Assembly: GCF_004331735.1 (NCBI RefSeq)
Contig: NZ_SJSO01000001.1
Coordinates: 248,001 to 312,000 of the forward strand
Reading direction: 5' to 3'
Source: Pedobacter psychrodurus
GTDB lineage: Bacteria; Bacteroidota; Bacteroidia; Sphingobacteriales; Sphingobacteriaceae
Length of the DNA: 64,000 nucleotides
Position numbers and translations under genes: made by a program. Shown here in pieces: positions 38,167-46,594 of this stretch. The first letter of the stretch is position 1. Each line of letters starts with the position of its first letter. The notes below the pieces were generated by a model that saw only the letters and a list, made by a program, of their open reading frames with translations, ran no database searches and was not told the DNA's origin.

Positions 38167-38214
38167 TGTTAAGTACAAACATAGCCTCCCAGATATTTGT
38201 ACTTTTGTAGCTTA

Positions 38215-38967
38215 ATGAAATTTTTTATTCCCCTTATACTTGCTTTCGGCTTCTCTACGTTGCTTCATGCACAAAATAAACCTGTGCAGGGAATTGTTAT
38301 TGATAAAGAAACCAAGCAGCGTTTGGCCAAGGTTTATATTTATAATATCCGTACAGGTGATGGTTTATATAACAATACGAAAGGCGAGTTTAGCACCTTT
38401 GCTTTACCAGGCGATACCTTAGTTGCGGCTTTATCGGGCTATGGGGTAGATACTATTGTTTTTAAGGGCCAAACTGCTACGTATTTTCAACTCAGATCGC
38501 TAGGGATAAGACTACGCGATGTGGTTATTCAACAAAAAAGATTAAGTCCGCAGCAGCAATACGAAAAAAATGTTCAGGAATATCGTTACCAAACCATGAA
38601 AGGAAGTAGTAAAGATTTATTGAATTTAGGCAATGGCGGTGTTGGTTTAGGTATCGATGCGATTTATAATCTGTTAAACAAACAAGGAAGAAATGCACGT
38701 CATCTTCAAAAAATCCTCGAAAAAGATTATCGTGAAGACTTGATCGATTATCGTTTCAGCGCCAATCTGGTTAGCCAGGTATTAGGTATAAAGGATGCTG
38801 AACTCACTGATTTTATGCAGCAGTATCGTCCTACCTATCAATTTGTATTAGATGCAACAGATTATGCCTTTAATCTTTTTATCCGGAACGCGTATAAAAG
38901 CTACAGGTTAAATCCTAAAGCATTACAATTGCCTGCATTGCCCAAAATAACGATCGATAAGTTGTGA
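38215..38967 (+). CDS. Exported protein with carboxypeptidase-regulatory-like domain
   Basis: Function unknown. With the ATG at 38215 it has 250 residues: a signal peptide ending LLHAQ, then a carboxypeptidase-D-regulatory-like beta domain (about 22-105: VQGIVIDKETKQRLAKVYIYN, GEFSTFALPGDTLVAALSGYG), then a helical region without recognised motifs. The same overall plan occurs in the protein at 61068-61703. Its stop overlaps the next gene's GTG start by 4 nt (GTGA), indicating translational coupling with the small HEXXH protein. A TACTTTTG -7-like box lies at 38200-38207. Confidence 0.75.
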   Translation: MKFFIPLILAFGFSTLLHAQNKPVQGIVIDKETKQRLAKVYIYNIRTGDGLYNNTKGEFSTFALPGDTLVAALSGYGVDTIVFKGQTATYFQLRSLGIRLRDVVIQQKRLSPQQQYEKNVQEYRYQTMKGSSKDLLNLGNGGVGLGIDAIYNLLNKQGRNARHLQKILEKDYREDLIDYRFSANLVSQVLGIKDAELTDFMQQYRPTYQFVLDATDYAFNLFIRNAYKSYRLNPKALQLPALPKITIDKL

Positions 38968-39287
38968 AAGCGCCAATTCTGATTATTAAAAAACTCCCAG
39001 CAGCGGGCATGGCAATCTTTCCATTTATCCTGTTAAAATCACCGCAGTTTAAAAACGATCCTGTCATTATTAACCACGAAAAAATACACTTACGCCAGCA
39101 ATTAGAATTGCTTATTTTTCCCTTTTATCTATTATATCTGGCTAATTACCTGGTTAATCTTGTTAAATGCCGGAACCATGATTTAGCCTACCGCAACATC
39201 GTTTTTGAAAAGGAAGCCTATGCGCACGAAAATGATCTAAACTACCTAAAAAAGGGTAATTGGTACGGCTGGTTTAAAAAGATCTGA
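38964..39287 (+). CDS. Small membrane protein with HEXXH motif
   Basis: No family recognised with certainty. The 107-residue protein starts at GTG, 4 nt before the end of the upstream gene. It carries HEKIH at about residues 38-42, preceded by a hydrophobic stretch and followed by a membrane-spanning segment (LLIFPFYLLYLANYLVNLV), then Glu residues in FEKEAYAHEND. HEXXH, a membrane helix and a downstream Glu match the metal-site plan of gluzincin membrane peptidases such as M48 and M56, but at minimal size. It could be a peptidase, a degenerate remnant, or a metal-binding protein. Confidence 0.65.
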   Translation: MKAPILIIKKLPAAGMAIFPFILLKSPQFKNDPVIINHEKIHLRQQLELLIFPFYLLYLANYLVNLVKCRNHDLAYRNIVFEKEAYAHENDLNYLKKGNWYGWFKKI

Positions 39288-39381
39288 AACATCGGTTATC
39301 ACCTCTAACTCAATTGTCAATCTGACAATCATTTTGTTAAATGCTTTTTATCTCTAAAATTTTTCTTTTTCTTTGTAGGTA

Positions 39382-40386
39382 ATGAAGAACTGTTTAGCTG
39401 CCATAATCCTGATTCTAAGTTTCTGCTCTACAAAATTATATGCACAGGAAATTGATACTATTCCTATCAGTACAAAAGACCTGAACATTAAATTGAAACG
39501 CAGTCCACTGCCAAGCAGGCAAGGCCCATTAAACTTTGAGCCCGTAAAAATTAAGCCACTGGTTGTAAATGCCAAGATTAATTACTGGAAAACCAGAACC
39601 AACATCGGCATCAATGTTAACCAGGCCCAATTCAGTAATAACTGGAAAGGTGGGGGTACCAACTCTGTAGCGGTTGGTGGCTTATTGAACTGGAAAGCAG
39701 AGTATAATAAAGATAGCTACAGTTATGTAAGTGAACTTGTTTTACAGTACGGCAAAATAAAAAATAAAGATCAGCTGCAAAAGAAAACCAACGACCGTAT
39801 TTTTTGGGATAATAAAGCCTCTTTCCAGCTCTCTAAAAGCTGGTTTTTCTTCGGATCCATAAGTTTTGAATCTCAGTTTGATAAAGGCTTCAGATACTTT
39901 AGAGATGGTAATGGAGATGAACAACAGGTTTTGATTTCACAGTTTATGGCACCAGGGTACCTAACGGAATCAATAGGTTTTGAGTATAAACCTGTTAAAT
40001 ATTTTTCTACCCGAATTGGTACAGGTACTGCAAGACAAACTTTTGTTCTCGATACAGCTGTATACGATAATAAAAATGAAGTTTATGCTGTTGAAAAAGG
40101 CAAAAAATTTAAAAATGAACTGGCTTTTCAGATTGTGAGTGCTTTTGATAAAGATATTTTCACCAATACAAATCTTAAAGCACGATATGCCATGTTCATT
40201 CCATACAAAGATTTTCAGTCAAAAAAGATCGACCACAGGTTAGATATTGCTTTAACGGCAAAAATTAATCGTTTTATGAACACCAGTTTAACAGGCGTAC
40301 TATTATTTGATGATGATACAGGCACAAACAAAATACAGGCGAACCAAACTTTAGCGCTAGGCTTTGGCTTTACCTTTCCTAGATAG
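39382..40386 (+). CDS. DUF3078 family exported protein, probable outer-membrane beta-barrel
   Basis: A 334-residue protein with signal peptide ending KLYAQ. The body is rich in alternating aromatic and polar residues (INYWKTRTNIGINVNQAQFSNNWKGGG, SWFFFGSISFESQF) and ends in ...LALGFGFTFPR, all suggestive of an outer-membrane barrel; the QAQFSNNWKGGG segment is a hallmark of DUF3078. No biochemical role is established for the family as far as I know. Its stop lies 2 bp from that of the convergent siderophore-interacting protein gene, with no terminator between. Confidence 0.8.
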   Translation: MKNCLAAIILILSFCSTKLYAQEIDTIPISTKDLNIKLKRSPLPSRQGPLNFEPVKIKPLVVNAKINYWKTRTNIGINVNQAQFSNNWKGGGTNSVAVGGLLNWKAEYNKDSYSYVSELVLQYGKIKNKDQLQKKTNDRIFWDNKASFQLSKSWFFFGSISFESQFDKGFRYFRDGNGDEQQVLISQFMAPGYLTESIGFEYKPVKYFSTRIGTGTARQTFVLDTAVYDNKNEVYAVEKGKKFKNELAFQIVSAFDKDIFTNTNLKARYAMFIPYKDFQSKKIDHRLDIALTAKINRFMNTSLTGVLLFDDDTGTNKIQANQTLALGFGFTFPR

Positions 40387-40388
40387 GT

Positions 40389-41117
40389 TTACGCGCCACC
40401 AACTTTACCAATTTCCCAATATGGCATCGTAATAATCTGCCTAAAGCTTACTCCCCTTTGCTTGAGGTATCTTTTAAAATACTGTATAGACTTTGCTCTT
40501 CCAGTGAGATAAAAAGTAGCATTTTGCCACATTTCCCAGCACATTGGGTGCATATTTTCCATCCAGTTGATGGCGTTTTTAGCCGGAGTATTCCTATCAG
40601 AAGGCACTACATCGATCAACAAATTTAGTTGTTCAATAGCGCAAAGGTTTTCTTCCTGTAGCTCTAAAATGCCAAAATATTCTACATCTTCATCTATCAC
40701 TTTTTTCCCAAGCGATTCATACAAACCCAGGCTGGTTTCATCACCAAAAAAGAAATGCTGGTTAGATTCTTCCTTGTATTTAATCCGCGCACGGTCTAGA
40801 ATAAGTTTTAAGGAATCTCCTTTTTGAATATTCACTGCTAGGCTGTGCCCAGGCCCTTGTCTGTTTAAATAAAAGATAACTTCGCAGGTTCCTTGCATTT
40901 TATCAAAGGCAGATAAGGTATAATGTCGGTACTCGTTGGCATTAACCCTAAACAGCACTTCCATTCCTGGAATAAATTTGGCATCTAAAAAATCGCCATT
41001 AAAGGTAACACACTTTAAGTTGTTGCTTAACATTTTAGTTTCTACAACTTCTACCTGATATATTTTGCTGATCACTTTTTCCATTGTATCGGCCAGCCAT
41101 GATGGTAATTTTGGCAT
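40389..41117 (-). CDS. Siderophore-interacting FAD-binding protein
   Basis: Flavin-dependent ferric-siderophore reductase-like protein of the SIP family, thought to release iron from imported siderophore. The ATG at 41117 gives 242 residues. The FAD-binding domain shows EYRHYTLSAFDK (R-x-Y-T motif) and GPGHSLAVNIQKGDSL; the C-terminal part carries HFFFGDETSLGLYESL and FYLTGRAKSIQYFKRYL, with YLTG typical of the family. A frame extension to a TTG at 41147 would place the start within a TACTTTTG box and is unlikely. It is divergent from the AraC regulator, which probably controls it. Confidence 0.85.
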   Translation of the reverse strand: MPKLPSWLADTMEKVISKIYQVEVVETKMLSNNLKCVTFNGDFLDAKFIPGMEVLFRVNANEYRHYTLSAFDKMQGTCEVIFYLNRQGPGHSLAVNIQKGDSLKLILDRARIKYKEESNQHFFFGDETSLGLYESLGKKVIDEDVEYFGILELQEENLCAIEQLNLLIDVVPSDRNTPAKNAINWMENMHPMCWEMWQNATFYLTGRAKSIQYFKRYLKQRGVSFRQIITMPYWEIGKVGGA

Positions 41118-41144
41118 CGTATTCTTTTGTTTAGTAACTTTGAC

Positions 41145-41152
41145 CAAAAGTA
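41145..41152 (-). promoter_or_regulatory. Putative -7 box for the siderophore-interacting protein gene
   Basis: TACTTTTG on the minus strand matches TAnnTTTG, 27 nt upstream of the chosen start; no -33 partner at standard spacing. Confidence 0.4.
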
Positions 41153-41175
41153 ATTGTCAAACAACATTATCTTTT

Positions 41176-41211
41176 TATATCAAAGGGATTAAAGTTTATA
41201 TCAAAAGGATT
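41176..41211. promoter_or_regulatory. Direct repeat at the start of the AraC gene, candidate operator
   Basis: Two 15-bp copies, TATATCAAAGGGATT (41176-41190) and TATATCAAAAGGATT (41197-41211), differ at one base and repeat every 21 bp, two helical turns, as expected for a tandem AraC-family site. The second copy ends 2 bases before the araC-type ATG, so binding would repress that gene and could control the divergent one. Confidence 0.55.
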
Positions 41212-41213
41212 TT

Positions 41214-42203
41214 ATGGCCTTAAACATTTACGATGGTGACGATAAATACTATATTGTTGGAAACAAGTTCGACAATACCGAATTTAATCAGGCGCTGGTA
41301 ACCGAAAGAAGAGACAAATACAGCTTTCCCTTTGGCGATGCAGAAATCGTGCAGATATCTTTTTCCGGAATTTATATTGTTTATGGCGATATGCTCATGA
41401 AGCAGAACCGTTTGCGCATTAAAACTTTCGACGAGCCTGAATTGGTAGAATTACACTTTTCGCTTACAGGCGGTGGAATAATGGAAAATTACTTAACCAA
41501 TAAGCGCCTCGATATTAAAGCAAACCAGCATAACATTATCTACAGCCCTGATTTTGATGGGATGGCAGAATTCCCTACAAATGGTCCGCATAAATTTTTC
41601 GAAGTAAATTTTGAAAGGGCCCGCTTTATTGATTTAACCAGTGAGAGCAGCACTTTGTTAAAAAAATTTGCCGAAAAAATCATGAACAACCGTTCGGTAG
41701 AGCTTTCATCAGAAAACCTGCCCATCAGTTTAGCGATGCACAGTTGTATAAATGATATTATGAACTGCCAGTTTACCGGTGGATTAAAGCTCTTGTTCCT
41801 GCAATCTAAATGCCTCGAACTTTTGGCATTGCAAGCCCAGGCTTTTGAACTTGCAGCAAAAAAAACCGACACCCTTACCATTAAATCGGCTTACGATAAA
41901 GACCGCATTTATTATGCCCGCGAATATTTGTTAGCCAATGCCATCCATCCCCCATGTCTAACCGAATTGGCAAAGGTTGCAGGCATAAACGAGTTTAAAC
42001 TGAAGCATGGCTTTAAAGAAGTTTTCAAAAACACCGTTTTTGGCTATTTAAGCGATTATAAATTGATGCGGGCCAAAGAACTCCTAGCCGATAGCAGCAA
42101 AAATATCAAGAATATTTCCGACGAATTGGGCTATTCTTCGGTACAGCATTTCAGCAGTGCTTTTAGTAAAAAATTCGGCATCAGCCCTGGGAAAGCAAGG
42201 TAG
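41214..42203 (+). CDS. AraC family transcriptional regulator
   Basis: A 329-residue regulator with a C-terminal double helix-turn-helix domain (about 228-329: LTELAKVAGINEFKLKHGFK and the signature NISDELGYSSVQHFSSAFSKKFGISP). The N-terminal 200 residues are a ligand or dimer domain without a close named match. Divergent pairing with a siderophore-interacting protein resembles known siderophore-responsive AraC regulators (PchR type), so an iron or ferric-siderophore signal is a reasonable inference, unproven here. Confidence 0.88.
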   Translation: MALNIYDGDDKYYIVGNKFDNTEFNQALVTERRDKYSFPFGDAEIVQISFSGIYIVYGDMLMKQNRLRIKTFDEPELVELHFSLTGGGIMENYLTNKRLDIKANQHNIIYSPDFDGMAEFPTNGPHKFFEVNFERARFIDLTSESSTLLKKFAEKIMNNRSVELSSENLPISLAMHSCINDIMNCQFTGGLKLLFLQSKCLELLALQAQAFELAAKKTDTLTIKSAYDKDRIYYAREYLLANAIHPPCLTELAKVAGINEFKLKHGFKEVFKNTVFGYLSDYKLMRAKELLADSSKNIKNISDELGYSSVQHFSSAFSKKFGISPGKAR

Positions 42204-42272
42204 TTTAGTTTGGAGTTGAGAGTCCTATTTCTTTAGTCTTTAGTCTTAAAACGCTCCCAACAGCCTACGGTT

Positions 42273-44696
42273 TTAAGCTTTCTTCCTTTTCTTCTTTAAA
42301 TCTAGATAATCAACATAGTACAATACCTTCACCGAAAGGCTGTTATTCTGCGGGGCATTTAAAATCCCGCTTAGATTTTTGTTGTAACGCTGTGTGTAAA
42401 AGGTATCATAAGTTTCGGCTGCATCCTTATACGAAACAGAAAGGGTACTACCCGGCGCAAATTGCCAGGTATAAATTAAGTCAATATTAAACACATTATA
42501 GTTCCTATCCATTCCGGTTAACGGCGCCCCTTGATATTCTGTTAAATGACCATCAGGTTTAAGCAGGTAAAATTCTTTATTTCTTCTATCACTCCAATAA
42601 TGCCTCAATACCACTGTTAGGCCCATTAGGTTGGTAAAAGTATATTTAGCATCAAATGAGTTTTCTACCGTTCTGCGGTCGTATTTAGAGAAAATAGCTT
42701 GATCACCATGTGCGGTTACCCAGTTTACATAATTATAATTTGGGTTAAAATTCAAATCTAAACCAAATGCAATTTTATCATTTAACCTCAAGTTCTGGAA
42801 AAAGTAAAAGTTATACTGTTTGCCGCCGAAAAGTTGCTGTTCAAAATAGCGAACATTTCCACCAAAATTATAGGCTTTCGCGCGGTTGGGATTTATATAC
42901 AGACTAATGCCGTAGTTTTCAGGTGCACGGTATAGCTGTCCGTTTCGTGCCTCATAAAAATCGTTACTTTTTCTATCCCAGCTTAAGTCTAATTCTGCCG
43001 ACCATTGATTTTTAAATTGAACCCAATACCCTGCATTAGTACCGATTTTTTGATAAGCACTTGGTATCGCCCTGCGAGAATAGGTTATATTAAGCCAACT
43101 TTCAAATTGATTATACCATTTACTTGGCTTGTATACGTTGTAACCGATGCCTATCCGCTGATCTAAAAAGTTGTTATTGGTAAAGAAACCCATATCTGAT
43201 GGATCAAATTTATCATCAGCGTATACCTGATTGTAACTCCATGTAAAATTGCCGCTCTGTTTTCCAAACCGCAGCGTATAACTATAACCCGTACTTGATT
43301 CTTCGCCCCGTAAATAGCTCATTTTGCCACCGCCATTTACGAAATATTTATTGCCTTTATTGTTTAAATTGAAAAGCAAGGCACTTACATTGGCATCGTA
43401 AGCTGAACCTTGCCTAAGCACGTTTGTGTTGATAAATGTAGCCGAACTGTTGTTTTTTAACGACTGATCGAAAACCAAAATATTATAATTGGTAAGTGGT
43501 TGCGTTTCTACCATACGAAGGTTACCTTGAGCATCTTCTACCTCGGTTTCCATGCTATTGGTAATGGCGTTAAAAATACCAATACCCAGGCCTTTGGCTG
43601 TTCGCCCAGAAATTTTTGTGGCATTTAATACCTTGGCCTCAGTTTGATCTTTTACAATTTTATCTCCACTGCTTACCTCACTGTAATTATAATAAGATGG
43701 TATAGAGCCGATCCGTTTGGAATAAAATATGTCGCCTTTGTTAAATAGTTCTGTTCCTTCTGTAAAAAACTGCCGGTTTTCATTAAACTTCACTTCAAAA
43801 GGAGTGAGGTTTAATATCCGGTTATCAGATTGTACCTGCCCAAAATCGGGCACTAAGGTCATATCGAGCGTAAAACTGTTATTGATTCCATATTTAACAT
43901 CCATCCCTCCGTTAAACCGCGAGCTTGTATTTTTTACCCCGGGCAAATTAACCGGATATTGATTTACATAGGCCGAAATATATGGTGAAAAGGATAGTCT
44001 TAACGGAGGTTTAACATCTTTTATTCCCATCCACAATCCTTCCTGATTGATAAAGCCGTTTACTTTAGGATCTACAAAATTCCAAAAGGTCTGTGTGTTG
44101 CTCCGCTGTATCCTGCGGCTAAAGTTTAAACCCCAGTTCTGAACATCCTTACCAGAGAAACGCAGGGCCGAATAAGGGATTTTCATTTCGCAGGTCCAGC
44201 CTTTATCATCAATTTTAACAGCACTTTCCCACACCGCGTTCCAGTTTGCATCTTCGTCACCCACCTGCGAGTATTTGGCATCAAACTGAACACCGGCAGC
44301 AGTAACGAAAAAGCCGTTTCCGTTCATCTTATCATAAAAGGGATCGACAATAATTGAAATGAAATCGGCGTTGCCAATATTATCCCTCGAAACCAACTCG
44401 TGTGAAACACTGTCAGGGTGATCGTACATCCGGGCATAAACATAAATCGCAACATCATTGTAAAGCACCTTCATTTCTGTGCGCCGATTTTGAGTTTCTA
44501 TCTTTCCCGGATTTGGCCTGATCTGAATAAAATCAGTAGCAATTGGAACATTATTCCAACACTCATCATCTAAAACACCATCTATTTTAGGGCTTAACAA
44601 CGTTCTTTTTGCTTCCAGTTGCCGCTGTTTCGAAATATCCTGAGCTTGAGAAAAAGCACAAATAAATATAAAAAAAAGGAGGATGCAGCGTTTCAT
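42273..44696 (-). CDS. DUF5916 outer-membrane protein with N-terminal CBM9-like domain
   Basis: An 807-residue exported protein of unknown function. The signal peptide ends FSQAQ. The N-terminal 200 residues (KIDGVLDDECWNNVPIATDFIQ, YVYARMYD, GWTCEMKIPYSALRF) form a carbohydrate-binding family 9-like domain. The following DUF5916 region (GLNFSRRIQRSNTQTFWNF onward) continues into aromatic-rich beta strands suggesting an outer-membrane barrel. These proteins are frequent in Bacteroidota; their ligands are not known to me. No operon partner is evident. Confidence 0.82.
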   Translation of the reverse strand: MKRCILLFFIFICAFSQAQDISKQRQLEAKRTLLSPKIDGVLDDECWNNVPIATDFIQIRPNPGKIETQNRRTEMKVLYNDVAIYVYARMYDHPDSVSHELVSRDNIGNADFISIIVDPFYDKMNGNGFFVTAAGVQFDAKYSQVGDEDANWNAVWESAVKIDDKGWTCEMKIPYSALRFSGKDVQNWGLNFSRRIQRSNTQTFWNFVDPKVNGFINQEGLWMGIKDVKPPLRLSFSPYISAYVNQYPVNLPGVKNTSSRFNGGMDVKYGINNSFTLDMTLVPDFGQVQSDNRILNLTPFEVKFNENRQFFTEGTELFNKGDIFYSKRIGSIPSYYNYSEVSSGDKIVKDQTEAKVLNATKISGRTAKGLGIGIFNAITNSMETEVEDAQGNLRMVETQPLTNYNILVFDQSLKNNSSATFINTNVLRQGSAYDANVSALLFNLNNKGNKYFVNGGGKMSYLRGEESSTGYSYTLRFGKQSGNFTWSYNQVYADDKFDPSDMGFFTNNNFLDQRIGIGYNVYKPSKWYNQFESWLNITYSRRAIPSAYQKIGTNAGYWVQFKNQWSAELDLSWDRKSNDFYEARNGQLYRAPENYGISLYINPNRAKAYNFGGNVRYFEQQLFGGKQYNFYFFQNLRLNDKIAFGLDLNFNPNYNYVNWVTAHGDQAIFSKYDRRTVENSFDAKYTFTNLMGLTVVLRHYWSDRRNKEFYLLKPDGHLTEYQGAPLTGMDRNYNVFNIDLIYTWQFAPGSTLSVSYKDAAETYDTFYTQRYNKNLSGILNAPQNNSLSVKVLYYVDYLDLKKKRKKA

Positions 44697-44818
44697 TCGT
44701 TTAGGTTAGTTAGGTATAAGACCATGCCTAAAACAAAATGTTGCACCAAAAGAAAATTTAATACTCATCTTCCTAAAGTTTTGACTTTGAGTTGCAAAGA
44801 TTTACAAGCAAAATTTGA

Positions 44819-44826
44819 TACATTTG
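44819..44826 (+). promoter_or_regulatory. Putative -7 box for ffh
   Basis: TACATTTG matches TAnnTTTG, 61 nt upstream of the ffh start. The nearest TTG is 24 nt upstream, longer than usual. Confidence 0.35.
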
Positions 44827-44887
44827 CCTTTTATTAAAAACAAGTAGCTTTTTGCCCTTCGGCATGAAGCCTTTAGCTTAAAAAAAG

Positions 44888-46225
44888 ATGTTTGATAATT
44901 TACAGGACAAGCTAGACAGAGCATTTAAAGTATTAAAAGGACAAGGCAGCATTACGGAAATTAACGTGGCAGAAACCATGAAAGAGATCCGTAAAGCATT
45001 ATTAGATGCCGATGTTAACTATAAAACAGCAAAAGCATTTACCGATGATGTGAGGCAAAAAGCTTTGGGGCAAAACGTGCTTACCGCCGTTTCTCCAGGT
45101 CAATTGCTTACCAAAATAATGAACGATGAACTTGCGGCCTTAATGGGTGGCGAAGTTACAGAGTTAGATACTAAAACAAACCCTACCATTATTTTAATTG
45201 CAGGCTTAAACGGTGCGGGTAAAACTACTTTCGCAGGTAAACTGGCTTTACATTTAAAAAGCAAGGGTAAAAAACCTTTATTGGTTGCCGGCGATATGTA
45301 CCGCCCGGCGGCTGTAGATCAATTGGAGGTTTTAGGAACCTCGGTTGGTGTTTCAGTGTATGCTAACCGTGCATCAAACGATCCTGTTGGCATTGCTTTG
45401 GAAGGTATTGAACACGGTAAACAAAATGGAAATAACGTAATCATTATCGATACCGCTGGTCGTTTAGCGATCGACGAATCTTTAATGAACGAAATATCGG
45501 AAGTTAAGGCTAAAACTCAACCCCACGAGATTTTATTCGTTGTAGATTCGATGACTGGTCAGGATGCAGTAAATACAGCCAAAATATTTAACGACAGGTT
45601 GGATTTTACAGGCGTTGTTTTAACCAAATTAGATGGCGATACCCGTGGTGGTGCGGCTCTTTCCATTAAATCGGTAGTAAACAAGCCAATTAAATTTATC
45701 GGTACCGGCGAGAAAATGGAAGCACTTGATGTTTTCTATCCAGACCGTATGGCATCGCGTATTTTGGGTATGGGTGATGTGGTTTCGCTTGTTGAACGTG
45801 CACAAATGCAGTTCGACGAGAAAGAGGCAGCAGAACTTCAGAAAAAAATCCGCAAGAATAAATTCGATTTCAACGATTTCTACAACCAGATTCAGCAGAT
45901 CAAGAAAATGGGTAACATGAAAGATCTGATGGGCATGATACCAGGTGTGGGTAAAATGATGAAGAATGTAGATATCCAGGACGATGCTTTCAAATCAATC
46001 GAAGCAATTATCAATTCGATGACCCCATTTGAGAAAGAAAACCCAGATAGCATCCAACAAAGCCGCCGTTTACGTATTGCAAAAGGTTCGGGCAGTAAAG
46101 TAGAAGAAGTAACCAAGCTGATTAAACAGTTTGAAGATATGCGCAAAATGATGAAGCAGTTTTCGAACCCGGCAGCCGCAGCAGCAATGATGAAAGGTAT
46201 GCCTAAAATGCCATTTGGCAGATAG
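44888..46225 (+). CDS. ffh: Signal recognition particle GTPase
   Basis: Binds signal sequences of nascent membrane proteins and delivers ribosomes to FtsY. The 445 residues show the N domain (1-95), the G domain with P-loop GLNGAGKTT (106-114), DTAGR (188-192) and TKLDG, and the Met-rich M domain (about 325-440: KMGNMKDLMGMIPGVGKMM, RRLRIAKGSG, MMKQFSNPAAAAAMMKGMPKM). The RRLRIAKGSG segment is the SRP-RNA-binding helix. The SRP RNA gene was not found in this window. Confidence 0.97.
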   Translation: MFDNLQDKLDRAFKVLKGQGSITEINVAETMKEIRKALLDADVNYKTAKAFTDDVRQKALGQNVLTAVSPGQLLTKIMNDELAALMGGEVTELDTKTNPTIILIAGLNGAGKTTFAGKLALHLKSKGKKPLLVAGDMYRPAAVDQLEVLGTSVGVSVYANRASNDPVGIALEGIEHGKQNGNNVIIIDTAGRLAIDESLMNEISEVKAKTQPHEILFVVDSMTGQDAVNTAKIFNDRLDFTGVVLTKLDGDTRGGAALSIKSVVNKPIKFIGTGEKMEALDVFYPDRMASRILGMGDVVSLVERAQMQFDEKEAAELQKKIRKNKFDFNDFYNQIQQIKKMGNMKDLMGMIPGVGKMMKNVDIQDDAFKSIEAIINSMTPFEKENPDSIQQSRRLRIAKGSGSKVEEVTKLIKQFEDMRKMMKQFSNPAAAAAMMKGMPKMPFGR

Positions 46226-46264
46226 TAGAAAGGTTTAGGGCGTAAGGTCTTATTTCCTTGTGAA

Positions 46265-46342
46265 AATATAAATCCCGATCGCAACCTACAGCGTCATGCT
46301 GAACTTGTTTCAGCATCTTTTAAGAGAATACAAATCCCGATC
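46265..46342. repeat. GTCAT-type repeat flanked by a 16-bp direct duplication
   Basis: A half element CGTCATGCTGAA...TTCAGCATC (46292-46318) with an internal 8-bp palindrome is flanked by AATATAAATCCCGATC (46265-46280) and AATACAAATCCCGATC (46327-46342), 15 of 16 identical. The right flank is also the 5' arm of the ffh terminator. The element matches the left arm of the repeat at 54752-54813. Confidence 0.65.
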
Positions 46343-46361
46343 AGCAATGGTCGGGATTTTT
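46332..46361 (+). terminator. Intrinsic terminator downstream of ffh
   Basis: AAATCCCGA pairs with TCGGGATTT across a 10-nt loop and is followed by TTTTGTTTT. Confidence 0.8.
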
Positions 46362-46410
46362 GTTTTATATAGGTTTTGGAAATGAGTATCGGTGTCCTAT
46401 AGGGGAGTGC

Positions 46411-46471
46411 AGTCCTGCTTTCCCTGCTGCCGATAGAAGGAATCGGCATTCGTACAATCAGGTTTATTAAC
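46411..46471. repeat. Single arm related to the 35-kb inverted repeat
   Basis: Begins AGTCCTGCTTT and ends ATCAGGTTTATTAAC, the same outer motifs as the left arm at 34998-35063, with a diverged centre that contains its own short palindrome (GCCGATAGAAGGAATCGGC). The remaining part of the 370-bp gap before the comM-like gene holds no gene. Confidence 0.5.
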
Positions 46472-46594
46472 AGTGGTTGGTGAATCTAACTCGCTAATAG
46501 ATACTAAAACTTGATCTTTATTTAAACAATCTGTATATTAGAATCAATATTCATCCCGAATATTTTACATCCCAATTTATTTTAATTAAAATTA

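Noticed and set aside
39313..39329. Small hairpin ATTGTCA/TGACAAT before the DUF3078 gene
   Set aside because: Seven base pairs followed by only a short T stretch; too weak to call.
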